64,000 nt of DNA from Taudactylus pleione (GCA_031769625.1 JAUIMM010000570.1:620001-684000); one strand, 5' to 3'; numbered from the stretch's first letter, positions 1 through 12,759 are shown. The notes: generated by a model from the sequence alone, not told the origin. Translations and numbers: made by a program.

Positions 1-27
1 TATATATATATATATATATATATATAT
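1..27. repeat. (TA)n microsatellite
   Basis: The window opens in a pure TA dinucleotide run, cut by the window edge. Confidence 0.95.
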
Positions 28-278
28 CCAACGTCCTGCACAAGCAGCATTAACCCTTGGCGTCTCCTTGTGCATAACACTGAAGGTCTATTCATCATGT
101 AAACAATGTGCTGTTCAAACATTACCCTTCCCAACATTTCAGTCTAAATATTATTGTGTTGTGTACTTTATTATAGAACGCAGCATTCCTTAATTCACAT
201 GCATGCATCAGCAGCTCAATGCATGTATATGATCTTGCATAGTTAATCTGTGCTAGTTTAGCCACTCTACTGGCTATT

Positions 279-313
279 CCCCCCCCCCCCCCCAAACAAA
301 AAAAAAAAAAAAA
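279..313. repeat. Poly(C) followed by poly(A)
   Basis: Fifteen C residues are followed by an A-rich run. Homopolymers next to each other like this are unreliable in length. Confidence 0.9.
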
Positions 314-365
314 CGCTCAGAAGTTTTTTTTATGATTTAACTGGATCAATAATATCTATTTAAAA

Positions 366-797
366 GGAATTGCATGGCCGGCGGTTCCAATCCCGGCAGC
401 AGCAGGCCGACAGGAGGAAATCCTGATCGTCCCCAGGTGAGTATAGACTAACCTAATTTTACCCCCTAACCCTCCTTTAGGGTGCCTAAACCTAACCCCC
501 GCTTCCCCGCTGCCTAAACCTAAGTCCCCCCCCGGGGGTGCCTAACCATAACCCTCCCTCCCCCTAGCCTAACCCTAACCTCCTGAAGGAGGGGGGGGGT
601 GCCTAACCCTAAATCCCCCCAGGAGCTCTAAACCTAAGTCCCCCCCGCGCAACTGTCCGTGCCCGGCATCACTTCAATTGGGATGCCGGACGCCGGTCTC
701 CCGGCGTCGGTAAAATGACAGGCGTCTAGATTTAGACGCCTGTCATTTAACCCTCGCCGGGATTAAGTAGTCTAGAAGCTGGCGGACGGGATTCTGA
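366..797 (+). mobile_element. Telomere-like-core element, copy 1
   Basis: This copy opens with GGAATTGCATGGCCGGC, followed by a B-box-like GGTTCCAATCCC and an AGGTGAG donor-like site. The core is rich in CCTAACCCTAA, then come the paired hairpins seen in the other copies: CCCGGCATC with GATGCCGG, and AGGCGTCTAGATTTAGACGCCT. The right end is degraded (CTGGCGGACGGGATTCTGAC). No target duplication can be read. It belongs to the family best seen at 25566-26078. Confidence 0.6.
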
Positions 798-3700
798 CCA
801 TTTAAAATTTATCCAACAAGAATTTTTTGAAAAATAAAAAATAACATTAACATCGATTCTTAGTACAGTATATCGGCCCATCGATGTTCGAAACTTGGCG
901 ACTCATTTTCCCAGCAGCTGCTCCTCTGAGCAGCTGTTCGATACACACTGGGGGGGGGGGGGGGGGGGCCTGAGGGTTGGTCAATTTACATTTCCCTGAC
1001 GGTTGGTCCTCTCTGCAGCCACTGGTTGGGGGGGGTCCTGCCATGCTGACTGATCAGCAACACGGCAGTCACTGGGACAGGGTGAAGGGATGCAGAAAGG
1101 CCGGGAGGTACCTATGCTATTATCTTCCAGCAGCTGCCCAATGCGTATTACTAACAGATCGCATAGTTTGCGACCATAAGTTGACACGCTGCCTGGCGTG
1201 GTGGCAAACGATGCGACCACACCAGGCAAATGGTTAGATACACTCCAGATATCTAAATAAACAGGACTGGTCATTCCTGGTTTACAGAAGCCGCCGGATG
1301 TTTCTTCCATAATTACATGGCGTCATTAGTGATATGTAGATTATTGGAGAGGGTGTGGTCAAGAGCACGGGGTTCCGGCAGTCATGTGACCGTCACTTCT
1401 GGCACATACACCTAATGGAGCAGCGGTTTGGGCGAGTATTTCCTGCCTCTCTCTAACCCTAACCCTCCCAACTGCGCCTAAATCTAACAGTCTGCCGACA
1501 TTGGGCCTAATTCAGAGTACCACGGTACAGAAATGATTTTGCAATACCGCAATGTTTTTTGAACTGCGCAGAGGTCACACAACCAGAGCATGCCGTTTCG
1601 AGGGGGGGAGAGGGGTGGTTGGGGTTTCTTTTAGGCGTGGCCAGTCCCGGGCATGCGTAATCTGATGCAGATTTCCCGGCCCCCGGCTGAGGAGTTCAGT
1701 TGCCCATTCTGAGTAAGCTTAGACTCACGCAGATGGGCGAAGACTGCGAGCATCGTGCCCAGCTGCTGCGGCTTACCATGACACTCTGAAGCAGGCAGCT
1801 TGTGAACATGTCGACATTCCGAGGGTGTCAGCAAGGTGCCTGATGACATCATAAATTTCAATATAGTAACAGTCAACTATGTAACTGAATCCCAACTTGG
1901 AGAAGAAGGAATAAGTAAAGCGGGATTATTTCTGTGTGGGGATTTATATATCAAACGAGACCTTTTGAGATCACCATTATGGGGCTGATCTTGAGTTGGG
2001 AACAATTTAAAAAAGGAAGTAGCTTTACACCTGGACAAACTTCACTGCAAGGGGTGTAATTACATTTACATGTATAGTCCATAAATGCTGGACAGCTTTT
2101 ACACTGCAATTTAGGGACAAATATCTGATGCAGTCCCAAAGTGGTACATCCAGAGGATGCTTAACATTTGTGGGTACCTTCCTGATAACGGGTATTTTCG
2201 GGGGATATCATGCAAATATTATTTGATAAATAGGATCCTAGATGTCCCCAAACTGGCGCCTGTGTACACCGTACGGTTCAGCGATTAGAACAGATTAACA
2301 AAAAGGGAATCGACATTACCTGCAGGATTCCCAGGAAAATCACTTCCTATTGGGCTCCAATATGGGATGTTCGTCCTTTTAATCAAGTAATCCTTCACTG
2401 GTAGTAAATTAATTGAAATCACTGAGGCCTTATGCTTTAGTAGATAAAATATATGAACAGGTCTAAAAACTACACACTGGGATTAGTAACAATATTAGAG
2501 CCCTTAACGATGGTCATTGGGTTAGAATGAATTAACACTTCAGAGACTTGACCTAAATAGCAAGTGCTGGCATTGCTACAAACACAAAATTTTAATTGGG
2601 ATCTAGATCTATATGACCCTTCTGGTTTGTCACAGTTTTTAATCATTTAAACGATATGGGCCGAGGAAGATGGTATATATCTGCTCTTTAAAAATAATAG
2701 TCTGCTGAGATCACGGGTCTTCGCTCCTACCTGGGTGAAACGTGTCTGCATAAATTCAATTAATAGCCATATTTTACATATTGCATATTATGCACATTTT
2801 AAGTGTTATATTAAAAAAAACAACATTAATTTTATGTTGTAATTATGGTGCATTACTTGGGAACTAAAGTTTCCTCATTGATTAGCAGTCATAGGTTTTC
2901 TCCATCTGGAGGAGGAGCCGGTTGTGTCATTGCAAACACGTAACAGGGAGCAAAGGAGCCTGGCAGGCTCGCCAATTACTGCTTACACAAGAGATCCCCT
3001 AATTGCCATTTACTACGGAGATAGTGTGTGCGGGGTTTATAGATCGTTCCTTTATAAAAAGAAAATTTGATTTTATTCAAATCAAGAAGAGTTGCAATTA
3101 TAAAATGTAACATCTCAGTCACTCTAGAAAGCAAAAAAAAAAATGGAATATCAGCATTTAAAAATATATCAAGTGAAATATAATTAGAATATATATAAAA
3201 CAAATTAATTAGGTCAAATTGCAATTGTAACACATTCGTAGCAAAAGGTTATAAATACAGTTAATCCATGCCGCGTATGCCAAATAATGCTCTATTGCGT
3301 AATATTGTCCCAGGTGGAGGAGATCGTGAGGGGACATCATTCCAATTATAATGCAAATAAAATATACAGATTGGCCGCTATTGGTCCAAATGGCTTCAAC
3401 GATGAACATGCACCACTATCTAAGAATGAGCGACAGACCTGCGACAACTGCACGGTTACTGATAACATAGCGGATCATGATGTGATGACTAATTATATGG
3501 GAGATTCCAAGGAACTAGTAATACTACTGAGGAACAAAAGGGACATCACTGGTCCCCAGAAGTAAATAGGCAGCTGCCTCGACTTGTGGCAACATTATTT
3601 GCAGCCAACTGAAGACAAACATTTTAAATGTAGTTCTTTCTCGAGCCTCACCGAATAAAGAACGAGACCGTGCACGGAAAACACTGGGGTCTGTGCAGTT

Positions 3701-4505
3701 AAGACATTTTGAACGTCTGCACACATGATGAAGAATTGTGCCCCTTTAATAAGTTTCCTTCAATTACATATGGACATCCTTTATGGGATAAGAAACCAAT
3801 ACATTATAAGCACCATACAATTCAGTAAAAACAATAAAGTGTAAAACCATAGGTTTTACTTATCAGTCACTGAATGTTTCTACTTGTACAGATAAATGAA
3901 AAAACAAAACAAAAAACAAATAAGACAAAAAAATAGCATGGTAACCAATGGATGGGCTAAACCGCAGTATTATCACAACACACACACAGAAAATGAGGGC
4001 AATATAAACATTCCAAACACTAAACTAAACAAGGCTTCCAAGATCTCAAATGACCTTTGCATACAATTACAATGTATAAAGTAAGGACGGCCATGGAACC
4101 TTCGATTGTCAATTCCTCTTGCAATTGTCACAAAAAAAGAAAGAACAGAGAGCGATCCTGTCATTTTACCACTAGTGATATAAAACTAGTAAGATAAAAC
4201 CACATGTATAAAACCTGTTACTAGGAAGTGGCAAGTTCTCAGACCCTACAAAGCTGGTCTCCTAGAGTTTGGTGCATCAGATCACTCGCTACATTACATT
4301 GTCATTTGTTAGGTTTTTATGATTGAGATAAACAAGGAGCTGGTTCATCAGGTGGAAACATTGATGAACATATAACGCACGTGGTTTTATACTGTATTAA
4401 TTATGGGGGTGCTGGTGTTTATACTGCTTTTCGCTGGTCATTTGATTTGGTGGCACCATGAGTACAACAGACAGGGCTGCACTTCGTTGGAGCACTTGGG
4501 ATATT
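798..4505. other. No recognised gene; unassigned intronic or repeat-derived sequence
   Basis: This stretch contains a G19 run at 950-968, a short CCTAACCCT-like patch near 1455 and otherwise AT-rich sequence with no protein family I recognise. The open frames here are short and lack known motifs. If the gene model is right it belongs to ZBTB47 intron 2. I looked for the missing zinc-finger exons (HTGEKP linkers, C-x2-C patterns on the minus strand) and saw none. Confidence 0.5.
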
Positions 4506-4507
4506 AG

Positions 4508-4762
4508 CCGGATCCCCAAAAATAGTCGGGTTGCCGGTGCCGGAATCCTGGCACCTCTCAGAATCCTGACGCCGGCATCCAGGCGGTAAGTACTGCGGCT
4601 GGTTTAGGCACTAGGGGAAGTGTTAGGTTTAGAGTCCAGGGAGGAAGTTAGGTTCATGCACCAGGGAGGGAGGGTTAGAGTAGGGAGAGTGTTAGGATAC
4701 TGACAGACAAGTGTCAGTATCCTAACCCTGTTGGGTTCCTGAGGGCCGGCAGTCTGTACCCA
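4508..4762. mobile_element. GC-rich foldback element, family B copy 1
   Basis: The ends share inverted GGATCC/CCGGAATCCTG-type sequence, and the interior contains GTAAGTACTG and GGTTAGGATACTGACA. The same order is seen at 44026-44245 and, more weakly, at 23262-23480. Boundaries are approximate and no coding capacity is present. Confidence 0.45.
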
Positions 4763-4973
4763 ACCTGTATTTTTTATATGCAATTGCACTTGCATGGTGT
4801 ACTGGAAACACTTTTCTTTATTAAATAGACAACACAAACAGCGGCGCATGCATCTGTTACTGGCTGAACCAGCAGGTAGCACTTAATTTGGCATAAACCA
4901 GTGGCATCACCGAGGCTCTGAATTTGCATTGAGGTCCTGGTTTCTGGTGAATTAATAGGCTGTGTTGTCATAA

Positions 4974-5164
4974 AACAAGAGATATGGTAAGAACTTACCT
5001 TTGTTATCTCTGTTTCTACGAAGTCCATAGGGTCCACAGGGTTGACCTTGGGGTATAGCTGGATCTGGATCCATGGGCACCACGCAGTTAAAGCTTTGCT
5101 GCTCCCAGGATGCACTTGGGTCCGTCCTCCTCTATACCCCGCCCCGGCCACAGGCACCTCAGTT
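4974..5164. repeat. DIRS right inverted terminal repeat
   Basis: From about 5020 the sequence is an inverted copy of 10969-11124, ending at CACCTCAGTT. Its outermost 67 bases (4974-5040) are the perfect reverse complement of 5311-5377 in the internal complementary region. Confidence 0.9.
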
Positions 5165-5310
5165 GGTAAGCAGCTAAGGCCGGAGGAGGAGACTAAACAG
5201 AGAGAAGGAAGACTGGAACACACAAGAAACCATACTCACAGAAATGGGAGACGGAAAACCGGTGACCAGCCACACAGCCCATTTGAAGCCAGGTGCGTCA
5301 GGGCGGGCGC

Positions 5311-5421
5311 CCTGTGGACCCTATGGACTTCGTAGAAACAGAGATAACAAAGGTAAGTTCTTACCATATCTCTTGTTTTCTACTTCAGGGTCCATAGGGG
5401 GTCCACAGGGTTGACCTTGGG
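5311..5421. repeat. DIRS internal complementary region
   Basis: Bases 5311-5377 are the exact reverse complement of the low-coordinate outer end (4974-5040). Bases 5378-5421 match the reverse complement of the high-coordinate outer end (about 11079-11124, TTCTACTTCAGGG...). The two halves abut as if copied from an end-to-end junction, as in the known DIRS-1 replication model. Confidence 0.9.
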
Positions 5422-5440
5422 ATGTCCCAAAGCAGTTCAA

Positions 5441-6721
5441 CTAAGGGCGGGGACGCTCCTGTGCTGAAAGGAGTACCCGGCGCCCGAAGGATGCATCCTG
5501 AGAGGCGAAGGTGTCAAACGCATAGAACCTCAAAAACGTTTGAATTGAAGATGTGGCCGCCTTACACAGCTGAACAGCGGAGGCGTCACGTCTAGCAGCC
5601 CAAGAGGGACCCACAGAACGAGTGGAATGAGCCTTAACAGAGGCTGGCACAGGTAAACCCTCCTGTGCATAAGCCTCACAAATAACGGAACGAAGCCAAC
5701 GGGCTTACGTTTGCTTGTTGGCAGGCCAATCCCTCTTGTGAAAACCGAAGAGGACAAACAAAGAATCCGACTTCCTAACCGAAGCAGTCCGATCCACATA
5801 GATTCTAAGTGCCCGGACTACATCTAAGGAAGCCTCACCAGCTGAAAGATCAGGCGACTGAAAAGCTGGCACAACAAGTTCCTGATTAATGTGGAACTTC
5901 GAGACCACTTTGGGCAAAAACTCAGGACGAGTGCGGAGCACCGCTCTGTCCTGATGAAAAATCAGAAAAGGAGGGCGACAGGAAAGCGCCCCCAACTCTG
6001 ACACCCTCCTGGCAGAAGCAATTGCTAGGAGAAAAACGGTCTTGAACGTCAGCCACTTGAGGTCCACCACCTCAAGAGGCTCAAAAAGATGACCCTGCAA
6101 GACCCGTAGCACCACCGCCAAGTCCCAAGGAGCCACAGGAGGCACGAAGGGAGGCTGTATCCTGAGAACACCCTGGAAAAAAGTGTGAACATCCAGTAGT
6201 GTAGCAATCCGTCGCTGAAACCACACGGACAATGCAGACACATGAACCTTCAGAGAGGCCAGGCGTAAGCCGAGGTCCAAACCTGATTGAAGGAACTCCA
6301 AGATTCTGGAAACCCGGAACACCTGAGGATCATAGTTTCTGGATTCACACCACTGAAAGTAAGTGCGCCACACCCTGTGGTAAATCCGTGCGGAGGCAGG
6401 CTTGCGTGCCCTAAGCATGGTACCAATGACTGAACTGGAGAAACCCCTAGACCTCAAGACGGCTGTCTCAAGAGCCACGCCGTCAAAGACAGCCGACCCA
6501 GATCCGGGTAAAGGCAGGGCCCTTGAGACAACAGGTCCCGACGCTGAGGAAGAAGGTACGGAGCGTCGATGGAGAGACCTCAGATCGGAGTACCAAGGAC
6601 GTCTGGGCCACGCCGGAGCAACCAGCACGAGCGTGCCGCCGTCCTGCTTGAATTTCCGCAGAACCCGAGGAAGTAAGGATATCGGAGGAAACAGATACGC
6701 CAGGTGAAACGTCCATTTCAC
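5441..6721 (-). pseudogene. DIRS tyrosine recombinase (YR), one in-frame stop
   Basis: The frame begins with a linker (PPISLLPRVLRKF, APAWPRRPWYSDL) that resembles the methyltransferase-like or connector region of DIRS pol proteins. The recombinase follows: an N-terminal SAM-like part around RKPASARIYHRVWRTYFQWC, the first catalytic Arg in ASARRVSELGAL (about residue 239), then after a TAA at 5705-5707 the same frame continues with the catalytic HSTR (H-x-x-R) and the presumed nucleophile Tyr in LRFYAFD. It ends at 5441. The enzyme would integrate circular element DNA. The stop removes the HxxR and Tyr, so this copy cannot make an active recombinase. The frame is continuous with the preceding RNase H tail apart from a second TAA at 6749. 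Confidence 0.88.
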
Positions 6722-6748
6722 CGACAGCGCGTCTACCAGACTGGCGCC

Positions 6749-8375
6749 TTAGTCTCTTGTCCTTGACCCGTAAACGGGCAACTTGTGATTGTGACGGGAG
6801 GCCATCAAGTCCAGCTCCGGCAGCCCCCACCTGTCCACAAGTAGCTGAAACACCTCTGGGTGAAGCGACCATTCCCCGGGATGGACGTCGTGACGGCTGA
6901 GGAAGTCCGCCTCCCAATTGAGGACTCCGGGAATGAAGACTGCCGAGTGGAATGTGACACTCCGCCCAAGCAAGGATGCGAGACACCTCCGACATTGCTG
7001 CCCGACTTAGAGTTCCTCCTTGGTGGTTGATATACGCCACCGTGGTGGCGTTGTCGGACTGCACCTGAACCGGCCGTCCGTAAAGAGCGGGACCGGACGA
7101 CTGCAGGGCCCGATAAACCGCCCGCAGTTCCAGAATGTTGATGGGAAGAAGAGCTTCTTCCGCAGACCAACGACCCTGAAGTGACAACGAGCCGGTCACT
7201 GCCCCCCAACCCCGAAGACTGGCATCCGTCGTGAGCAGGACCCAGTCCGGGATCCAAAAGGGACGCCCCTCGACCAGATGAGCTGTCTGAAGCCACCAAG
7301 CCAAAGACTGCCGAACCTCCGGGGACAACACCAGTAACTGAGAGCGGATCCGGTGAGGTAACCCGTTCCATTCCGATAGAATCAGCCCCTGCAGAGGCCG
7401 GGAATGGAAATGGGCAAATTCCACCATGTCGAATGTTGACACCATGGAACCCAAAACCCTCATAGCCGAATGGACCGACAGGCGGCAACGGCTCAGGCAA
7501 CTGCGTATCCGCAGCTGTAGGGAGGAGACCTTCTCCGGGGTCAGGAAGATCCTTTGCTGCCGAGAATCCAGCAGGGCTCCCAAATGAACCATCCGCTGAG
7601 ATGGAATCAGGGAGGACTTTTTCCAATTTATCAGCCACCCGTGCGCTTGCAGGCAAGCGACCATCAAGTGGAGATGATGAAGCAGTACCTCCGGGGAACT
7701 CGCCAGCAACAGGAGGTCGTCCAGATACGGTAGTAGCCGTACATTCTGGTTCCGAAGATGTGCGGCCATGACCGCCATAATCTTCGTGAACACCCTCGGT
7801 GCCGTGGAGAGACCAAAGGGTAGCGCCCGGAACTGGTAATGGTGTTGAAGGATAGCGAACCTCAGATACCGCTGGTGCGAAGGTGCTATCGGAACATGGA
7901 GGTAGGCGTCCTGGATATCCAGGGACACCATGTAATCCCCCGGTTCCATCGCCAGAACGATGGAACGTAACGTTTCCATCCTGAACTTGGGAACTCTGAG
8001 GAATTTGTTCAGAGACTTCAAGCTGAGGATAGGGCGATGAGAACCATTGGGTTTCCGCACCAGAAACAGAGAAGAATAGAACCCCGTCCCTCGTTGTAAT
8101 TGAGGAACGGGAACAATGACCCCTGCTGTCAGCAAGGACTCTATAGCTTCCTGAATCTGTAAAGACTTGGTCGTATCCTGAGAAGGACTCGTGCAGAAAA
8201 ACTGGTGGGGCGGTCTGTGCCGAAAAGACAGGGCGTACCCCTGGGAGACCACTTCTCGAATCCAGGCATCCGTGGTGGTATTGTGCCAGCACTGGGCAAA
8301 TAGAAGAAGTCGGCCTCCCACTCTGGGGTCCCCCAGAGGCAGGCCCGTCCCATCAGGCAGAAGGTTTATCTTCAT
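6749..8375 (-). pseudogene. DIRS reverse transcriptase and RNase H (frameshifted)
   Basis: The likely start is the ATG at 8375 (MKINLLPDGTG), which overlaps the gag stop by 23 bases; an open frame upstream to 8609 overlaps gag. RT motifs are clear: RKPNGSHRPILSLKSLN, the first catalytic Asp in SLDIQDAYLHVPI, LPFGLSTAPRVF and the YLDD box, where most retroelements have YxDD. RNase H follows with TTDAS, the ILELRAV glutamate and QSDNATTVAYIN. Near 6940 the frame shifts by one, and the RNase H end (VFIPGVLNWEADFLSR, DLMASRHNHKLP) continues in the recombinase frame to a TAA at 6749. The enzyme would copy element RNA to DNA. This copy is non-functional because of the shift. Confidence 0.9.
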
Positions 8376-9899
8376 GCTTGGAAGAAGGGCGCCTGGCACT
8401 CCAGGGCTGCTTCTTGGGCTTAGAAGCGGCCTTGGTCGTCGACTGCCTCGGGAAGGACTGACCTTTTGCCTTGCCCTGAACCCGAAAGGACCGAAAAGCA
8501 GAGCTCCGTACCTTGGTAGGAGCAGAAGCCGAAGGGAGGAAGGCTGATTTAGACTTAGCCAGAGTGTCCACAATTTTGTCCAAGTCTGGACCAAAAAGCA
8601 ACTCCCCATTAAAAGGTAAGGCCTCCAGTCCCTTTTTGGAGTCAGCGTCAGCTCTCCAAGACCTCAGCCACAAGGACCGACGCGCCGACACAGCTGCAGC
8701 CGACACCCGAGAGGTTAGCAGGCTTGCGTCTAACGATGCTTCCCCAATGTAGGAAGCCGCATCCCTCATTTGACCTATCAACGCTCTCTGGATCTCCGGA
8801 GCATCTTCCGGAAAGGTATCCTCCAAAGCATTGGCCCAGCTCTCGATGGCCTTAGCCACCCAAGAGATGGCCATGGACGGACGGGCCACCGCCCCCGAGA
8901 GAGAGTAGATAGACTTCAAACAAGTCTCCACCTTCCTGTCCGTGGGATCCTTCAGGGAGGAGATCGACGGCAAAGGCAGCGTAGCGCTTTTAATTAAGCG
9001 GGTAACGTGGGAATCCACCGCTGGAGGAGTTTCCCACTTCCTGCAATGAGCCTCCGGAAACGGATAGTTCGAAGCCAACCGCTTCTGCGGTTGGAACCTC
9101 TTGCTGGGCAACTGCCAGGCCCCTGCCATATGATCCGTCAATTGATCGGACAGGGGAAAAACTGTCGAAGCTACCTTGGCCTTTTTAAAATTTGGGTATT
9201 TTGACCTGGGGGCGGGCACATCCTCCTCAATGTGAAGGATGGCCCGCACCGCCCTAACCAATGCCGGCACATTAATGGAAGACTTAGCCTCCATCTCCTG
9301 GGCCCCGGCATCCAAGTCAGAGTCTTCATGGATCTCCCCGTCATCCGAAGACACGTCCGTGTCCGTGAACTGAGCCGCCAGTGAAGCCGGAACGGAACGC
9401 TTGGATGCCCGTGGGGGCAAATCACTGTGCAACATATGTTGAAAAGCCGATGACGAAGCCGCCAGACTCTGAACAGAGCTGGAGAGGACGTCCACCCAAG
9501 GCGGGGGTACTGCCTGAGGATACCCCTGAAAAGGTACCATCGACTGCTGCGGCACCGTGGGGGTTTGCACGTATACCGGCAAACCCGCATAAGGACCCAC
9601 AGTCTGAGACCCGGGAGGAGACTGCACCAGACGAGTCACACCCGGGGAACGGGGCATGGTAGGCTGGGGCAACGCCCTAGAAGGGGCCGCAGTCGGGACC
9701 GCAAGTCGGTCCGCCGATTGACGCCAGCACTTGCGTAAACATTGCCCACGGAGGATCCTGCGCCACCGGTACCAGCTACCAACTGGCACCGCCCGCACAG
9801 ACCGTCCTGAGACAATTCTGCCCCGTCAACCCCTGCCGAACAGCGTCGGCAGGAAAACAACACAGGAGCCTCGGAGCGCTCATTCCCCTCATCAGACAT
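8353..9899 (-). pseudogene. DIRS gag-like protein (frameshifted near the N terminus)
   Basis: The likely start is MSDEGNERSE at 9899. It is followed by CRRC...CGRC, two Cys pairs suggesting a small zinc-binding knuckle. Around 9700-9790 the frame changes, and the rest (Pro/Ser-rich, then VDVLSSSVQSLAASSSAFQHML, a Lys/Arg-rich C terminus) runs in a second frame to the stop at 8353. Position, length and basic tail fit the gag-like ORF1 of DIRS elements. The sequence has no enzyme motif. The exact shift point is not certain, and the upstream extension of the open frame to 10175 is probably untranslated. Confidence 0.75.
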
Positions 9900-10968
9900 G
9901 ACACAAACTTTTTTGCAAAAAAGTGTCTCACCGAAACGAGGTAAGGCGTATAACACCCACGCACTCCCAAGTATGCAACCCAAACAGCCCACAATATGGT
10001 ACTGAGGAGCACACAGCAGTATGTGACGGACCTCACAAATACGTAGATTTATATAAGTGAGGTACACAGAAAGAACACCCCTCCCCCACGCACCTACGCG
10101 GCCGTAGGAGAAGGAAAGGGATAGGTAAAAAGCTGACAGTAAGTAGAAAATAAGCACAGACAGCAGCACTAGCAAAAGTCACATACCATGCAGAGACGTT
10201 ATACTCACTGCACCTTCCGCTGCAATCAACCTCCCAGATTCAGTGTCTGGGAGGGCTATAGCGCTGCGAACACTGTCCTTTGCAGGGGGAGAGGTACGCA
10301 GGAGGACTGGTCCACTGGAAGCCTGCCTGGGAGCTCTGCGATGCTGCCTGAGGAAGATGGCCGCCGGAGAGCTCTGAGGAGGAGTGGCCGAGTGAGAACA
10401 GCCCAGCGACGCCAGCACACGAGAGAAGGCGCGCTGGGCTGAGGGGAGGAGCGCTGAAGCAGGGAAGGCTGCCTCCCCTGCTAGTACTAAACCCCCGGGG
10501 AAGCCGGTTCCCCGCCGGTACTTATACCCCGGGGGCCAGCGGACACGCGGGGTATTCCTGAAGAGGGGGAGCCCGCCGCCGCTACTAGCGCCGCCGGTCT
10601 GTCCCCAGAGACCGGCGGCATGAAGACTGCATTTTCCCCGCGTGCAGCGCTGACAGCGCTGCACGCGGCTTACCTGGCCCCTTCAGTCCGGCAGCAGTCC
10701 TTGGGTGGTCCCGGAGCCACGCTAGCACTGACTCCGGGGTCCCGCTGCGATCCCCGGATCAGTACCGGCGTCGCAGCGCCAGCGGGGCTGTTGGAGCGGC
10801 AGCATAGACGTCCAGATGGACAGTCTGATGCTGCCGCTCTGAAGACAGTAAAAATAAAATAATAAAATCATCTTTTTTTTTTTTTTTTAAATAAAGAATA
10901 AAGCTTAGGGGCTGCTTATGCAGCCCCACTGCACAGGGTGACCCGACTCCGGCCGGGCACCAACTAAA

Positions 10969-11124
10969 ACTGAGGTGCCTGTGGCCGGGGCGGGGTATAG
11001 AGGAGGACGGACCCAAGTGCATCCTGGGAGCAGCAAAGCTTTAACTGCGTGGTGCCCATGGATCCAGATCCAGCTATACCCCAAGGTCAACCCTGTGGAC
11101 CCCCTATGGACCCTGAAGTAGAAA
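10969..11124. repeat. DIRS left inverted terminal repeat
   Basis: This is the inverted match to about 5010-5164, including the GGATCCAGATCCAGC palindromic part. The outer end at GTAGAAA is the point where the internal complementary region match stops. The 5' untranslated region (9900-10968) also contains GC-rich sequence and a T20 run near 10870. Confidence 0.88.
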
Positions 11125-12759
11125 TATGGTTTCAGACCACAAAAATAGCTGCCAATGTCATTTGTAGTGACAGTCTCACTTTAATAATCTGCCATTATTA
11201 AAAACGGCACTCTAATCCCATATTATTGGCATATATTAACATCTTTGCACAAGCTTAGAGCAAATATTGGTGCCCGTTATTGCCTTTGCCTATTCAGTCA
11301 ATTTTGAACCCGTCCAGATTGCCTCCACAACTTACACCCGACCTGACTCCTACAATGTTATTCCCGAAAGGTTGAGTCAGGGGATCAGAACGAAAAATAT
11401 AAGTCTTCAGAGAGATCAGGGCATTATGGGACGGCTGCATAGATAAAACAATGGTTCTCTTGATTGCTTGTAGGTGCCAATGTCAAAAAGATTAAACACA
11501 GTGTCTTGGTAGCTATGTTGTTTGGTTTTCTTTTTCATTAATATAACAAAAGGATGTGTGACTTTTAATTCTATTTCAGAGGTGTGTAATGGTACAGTGA
11601 AGGGTACTGGGCCTCTCACAAACCATTAAACAACCAGTTAAAGAAGTAGATTGCACCAACCGCTCAGGACACAGGTGAGTAAGAAGTCTAATGACCTACT
11701 CCACAGAATTAGCAGTGTATGCAGGGCCATCAGGAAGATTATATTACCAGAACATGAGATAAGGGCACATCGTAACATGTCAGACGGATAGGAGATGATG
11801 TACAAAGTTCATGGACTGGGTAGTCTACACAAAACACAGAATTTCTCCTAAAAGCTTTTCAAAACATTGCTACAGAATGATTCAAATAAGGGAAAGTAAA
11901 AAGAGGCACTAAATAGGAGCAGGGAGAAGAGGGTCCAACACCTTTAGGTGGCAGTGCAGCTTTAAATAATCAAGGGACAAGAAAACACAGTAAGAAAAAT
12001 ATTTGGTATTAGACTATATATTTCTAGTTATGGTCCTTCACAGCCTATCCCTATACGGATGGTGCCAAGACATGTTCAAACCAAATAACTGCAGCAGCCA
12101 CCAACGTGTTAAAAAAATTCATTTATGCTATACTAAACGCAATATGATGCAGAAACGCTGCCGAAAAAGCCTTGAATTTACAAAAAACTTGAAATGGAGC
12201 CCGATTACCAGGAGACATAAGGGAACAGATGGGGCTAGTAGGATGTTACATGAGACATTAGCGATTCCTCTACACGAAATGATCCTGCTCAATGAGGCAG
12301 CGAAGCCGGGCAGCAGATTGTGACCCAAAGCAGAAAGTCATTTGTACACAGAGCCGTTGTCCTTGGATGAATCACAGACTGGAGAACAGGACCTGCCAAA
12401 GGACTGGATGTGCTGCAATATGGCAGGGCGACTGAGCCCCTTCCCCCGCTACAGACATTTTCCTATATTAAACATGGAGGAGAAACGTGGTTTCTATTGC
12501 AGATATGTAAAAAAAAATAAAAAAAAAAAGTGTACTGAAGTATTCCCTCCAACCTCCTTTAGAGCTGGGGAAAAACAAAACAAAAACAGTCTATACTGAC
12601 GGCCCAAATAACAACCCATCCTTCCAAAGGTGTTGTGACATTTGTGTATTTACAAAAAGGGACATGACTACTAAACCTCTACTGAGCATTTTTGTTACCT
12701 AGGAGACCTCATTGCCGAAGAGTGGTTATAGGAAGGGAACGATGGACTTTCACAAACTG
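11125..12759. other. No recognised gene (intron 2)
   Basis: AT-rich sequence with A-rich runs. None of the short open frames carries a known domain, and I see no clear repeat family. Confidence 0.5.

Larger units (their letters stand above)
4972..11124 (-). mobile_element. DIRS-type tyrosine-recombinase retrotransposon, nearly complete
   Basis: The element is about 6.15 kb and lies in minus orientation: left ITR (10969-11124), gag-like frame, RT/RNase H, tyrosine recombinase, internal complementary region (5311-5421), right ITR (4974-5164). The ITRs match over about 150 bp as inverted repeats. The ICR is complementary to both outer ends, the hallmark of DIRS elements, which are thought to integrate a circular intermediate by tyrosine recombinase without making target duplications. 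No target duplication is visible here, as expected. The protein order and motifs (YLDD; TDAS; HSTR...Y) agree. The copy is disabled by two in-frame stops and about two frameshifts, so it is relatively young but dead. It probably sits in intron 2 of ZBTB47, in the same orientation as the gene. Confidence 0.93.

Noticed and set aside
6805..8292. 495-codon minus-strand frame
   Set aside because: It is an alternative frame of the DIRS RT/RNase H region; the motifs are in the other frame.
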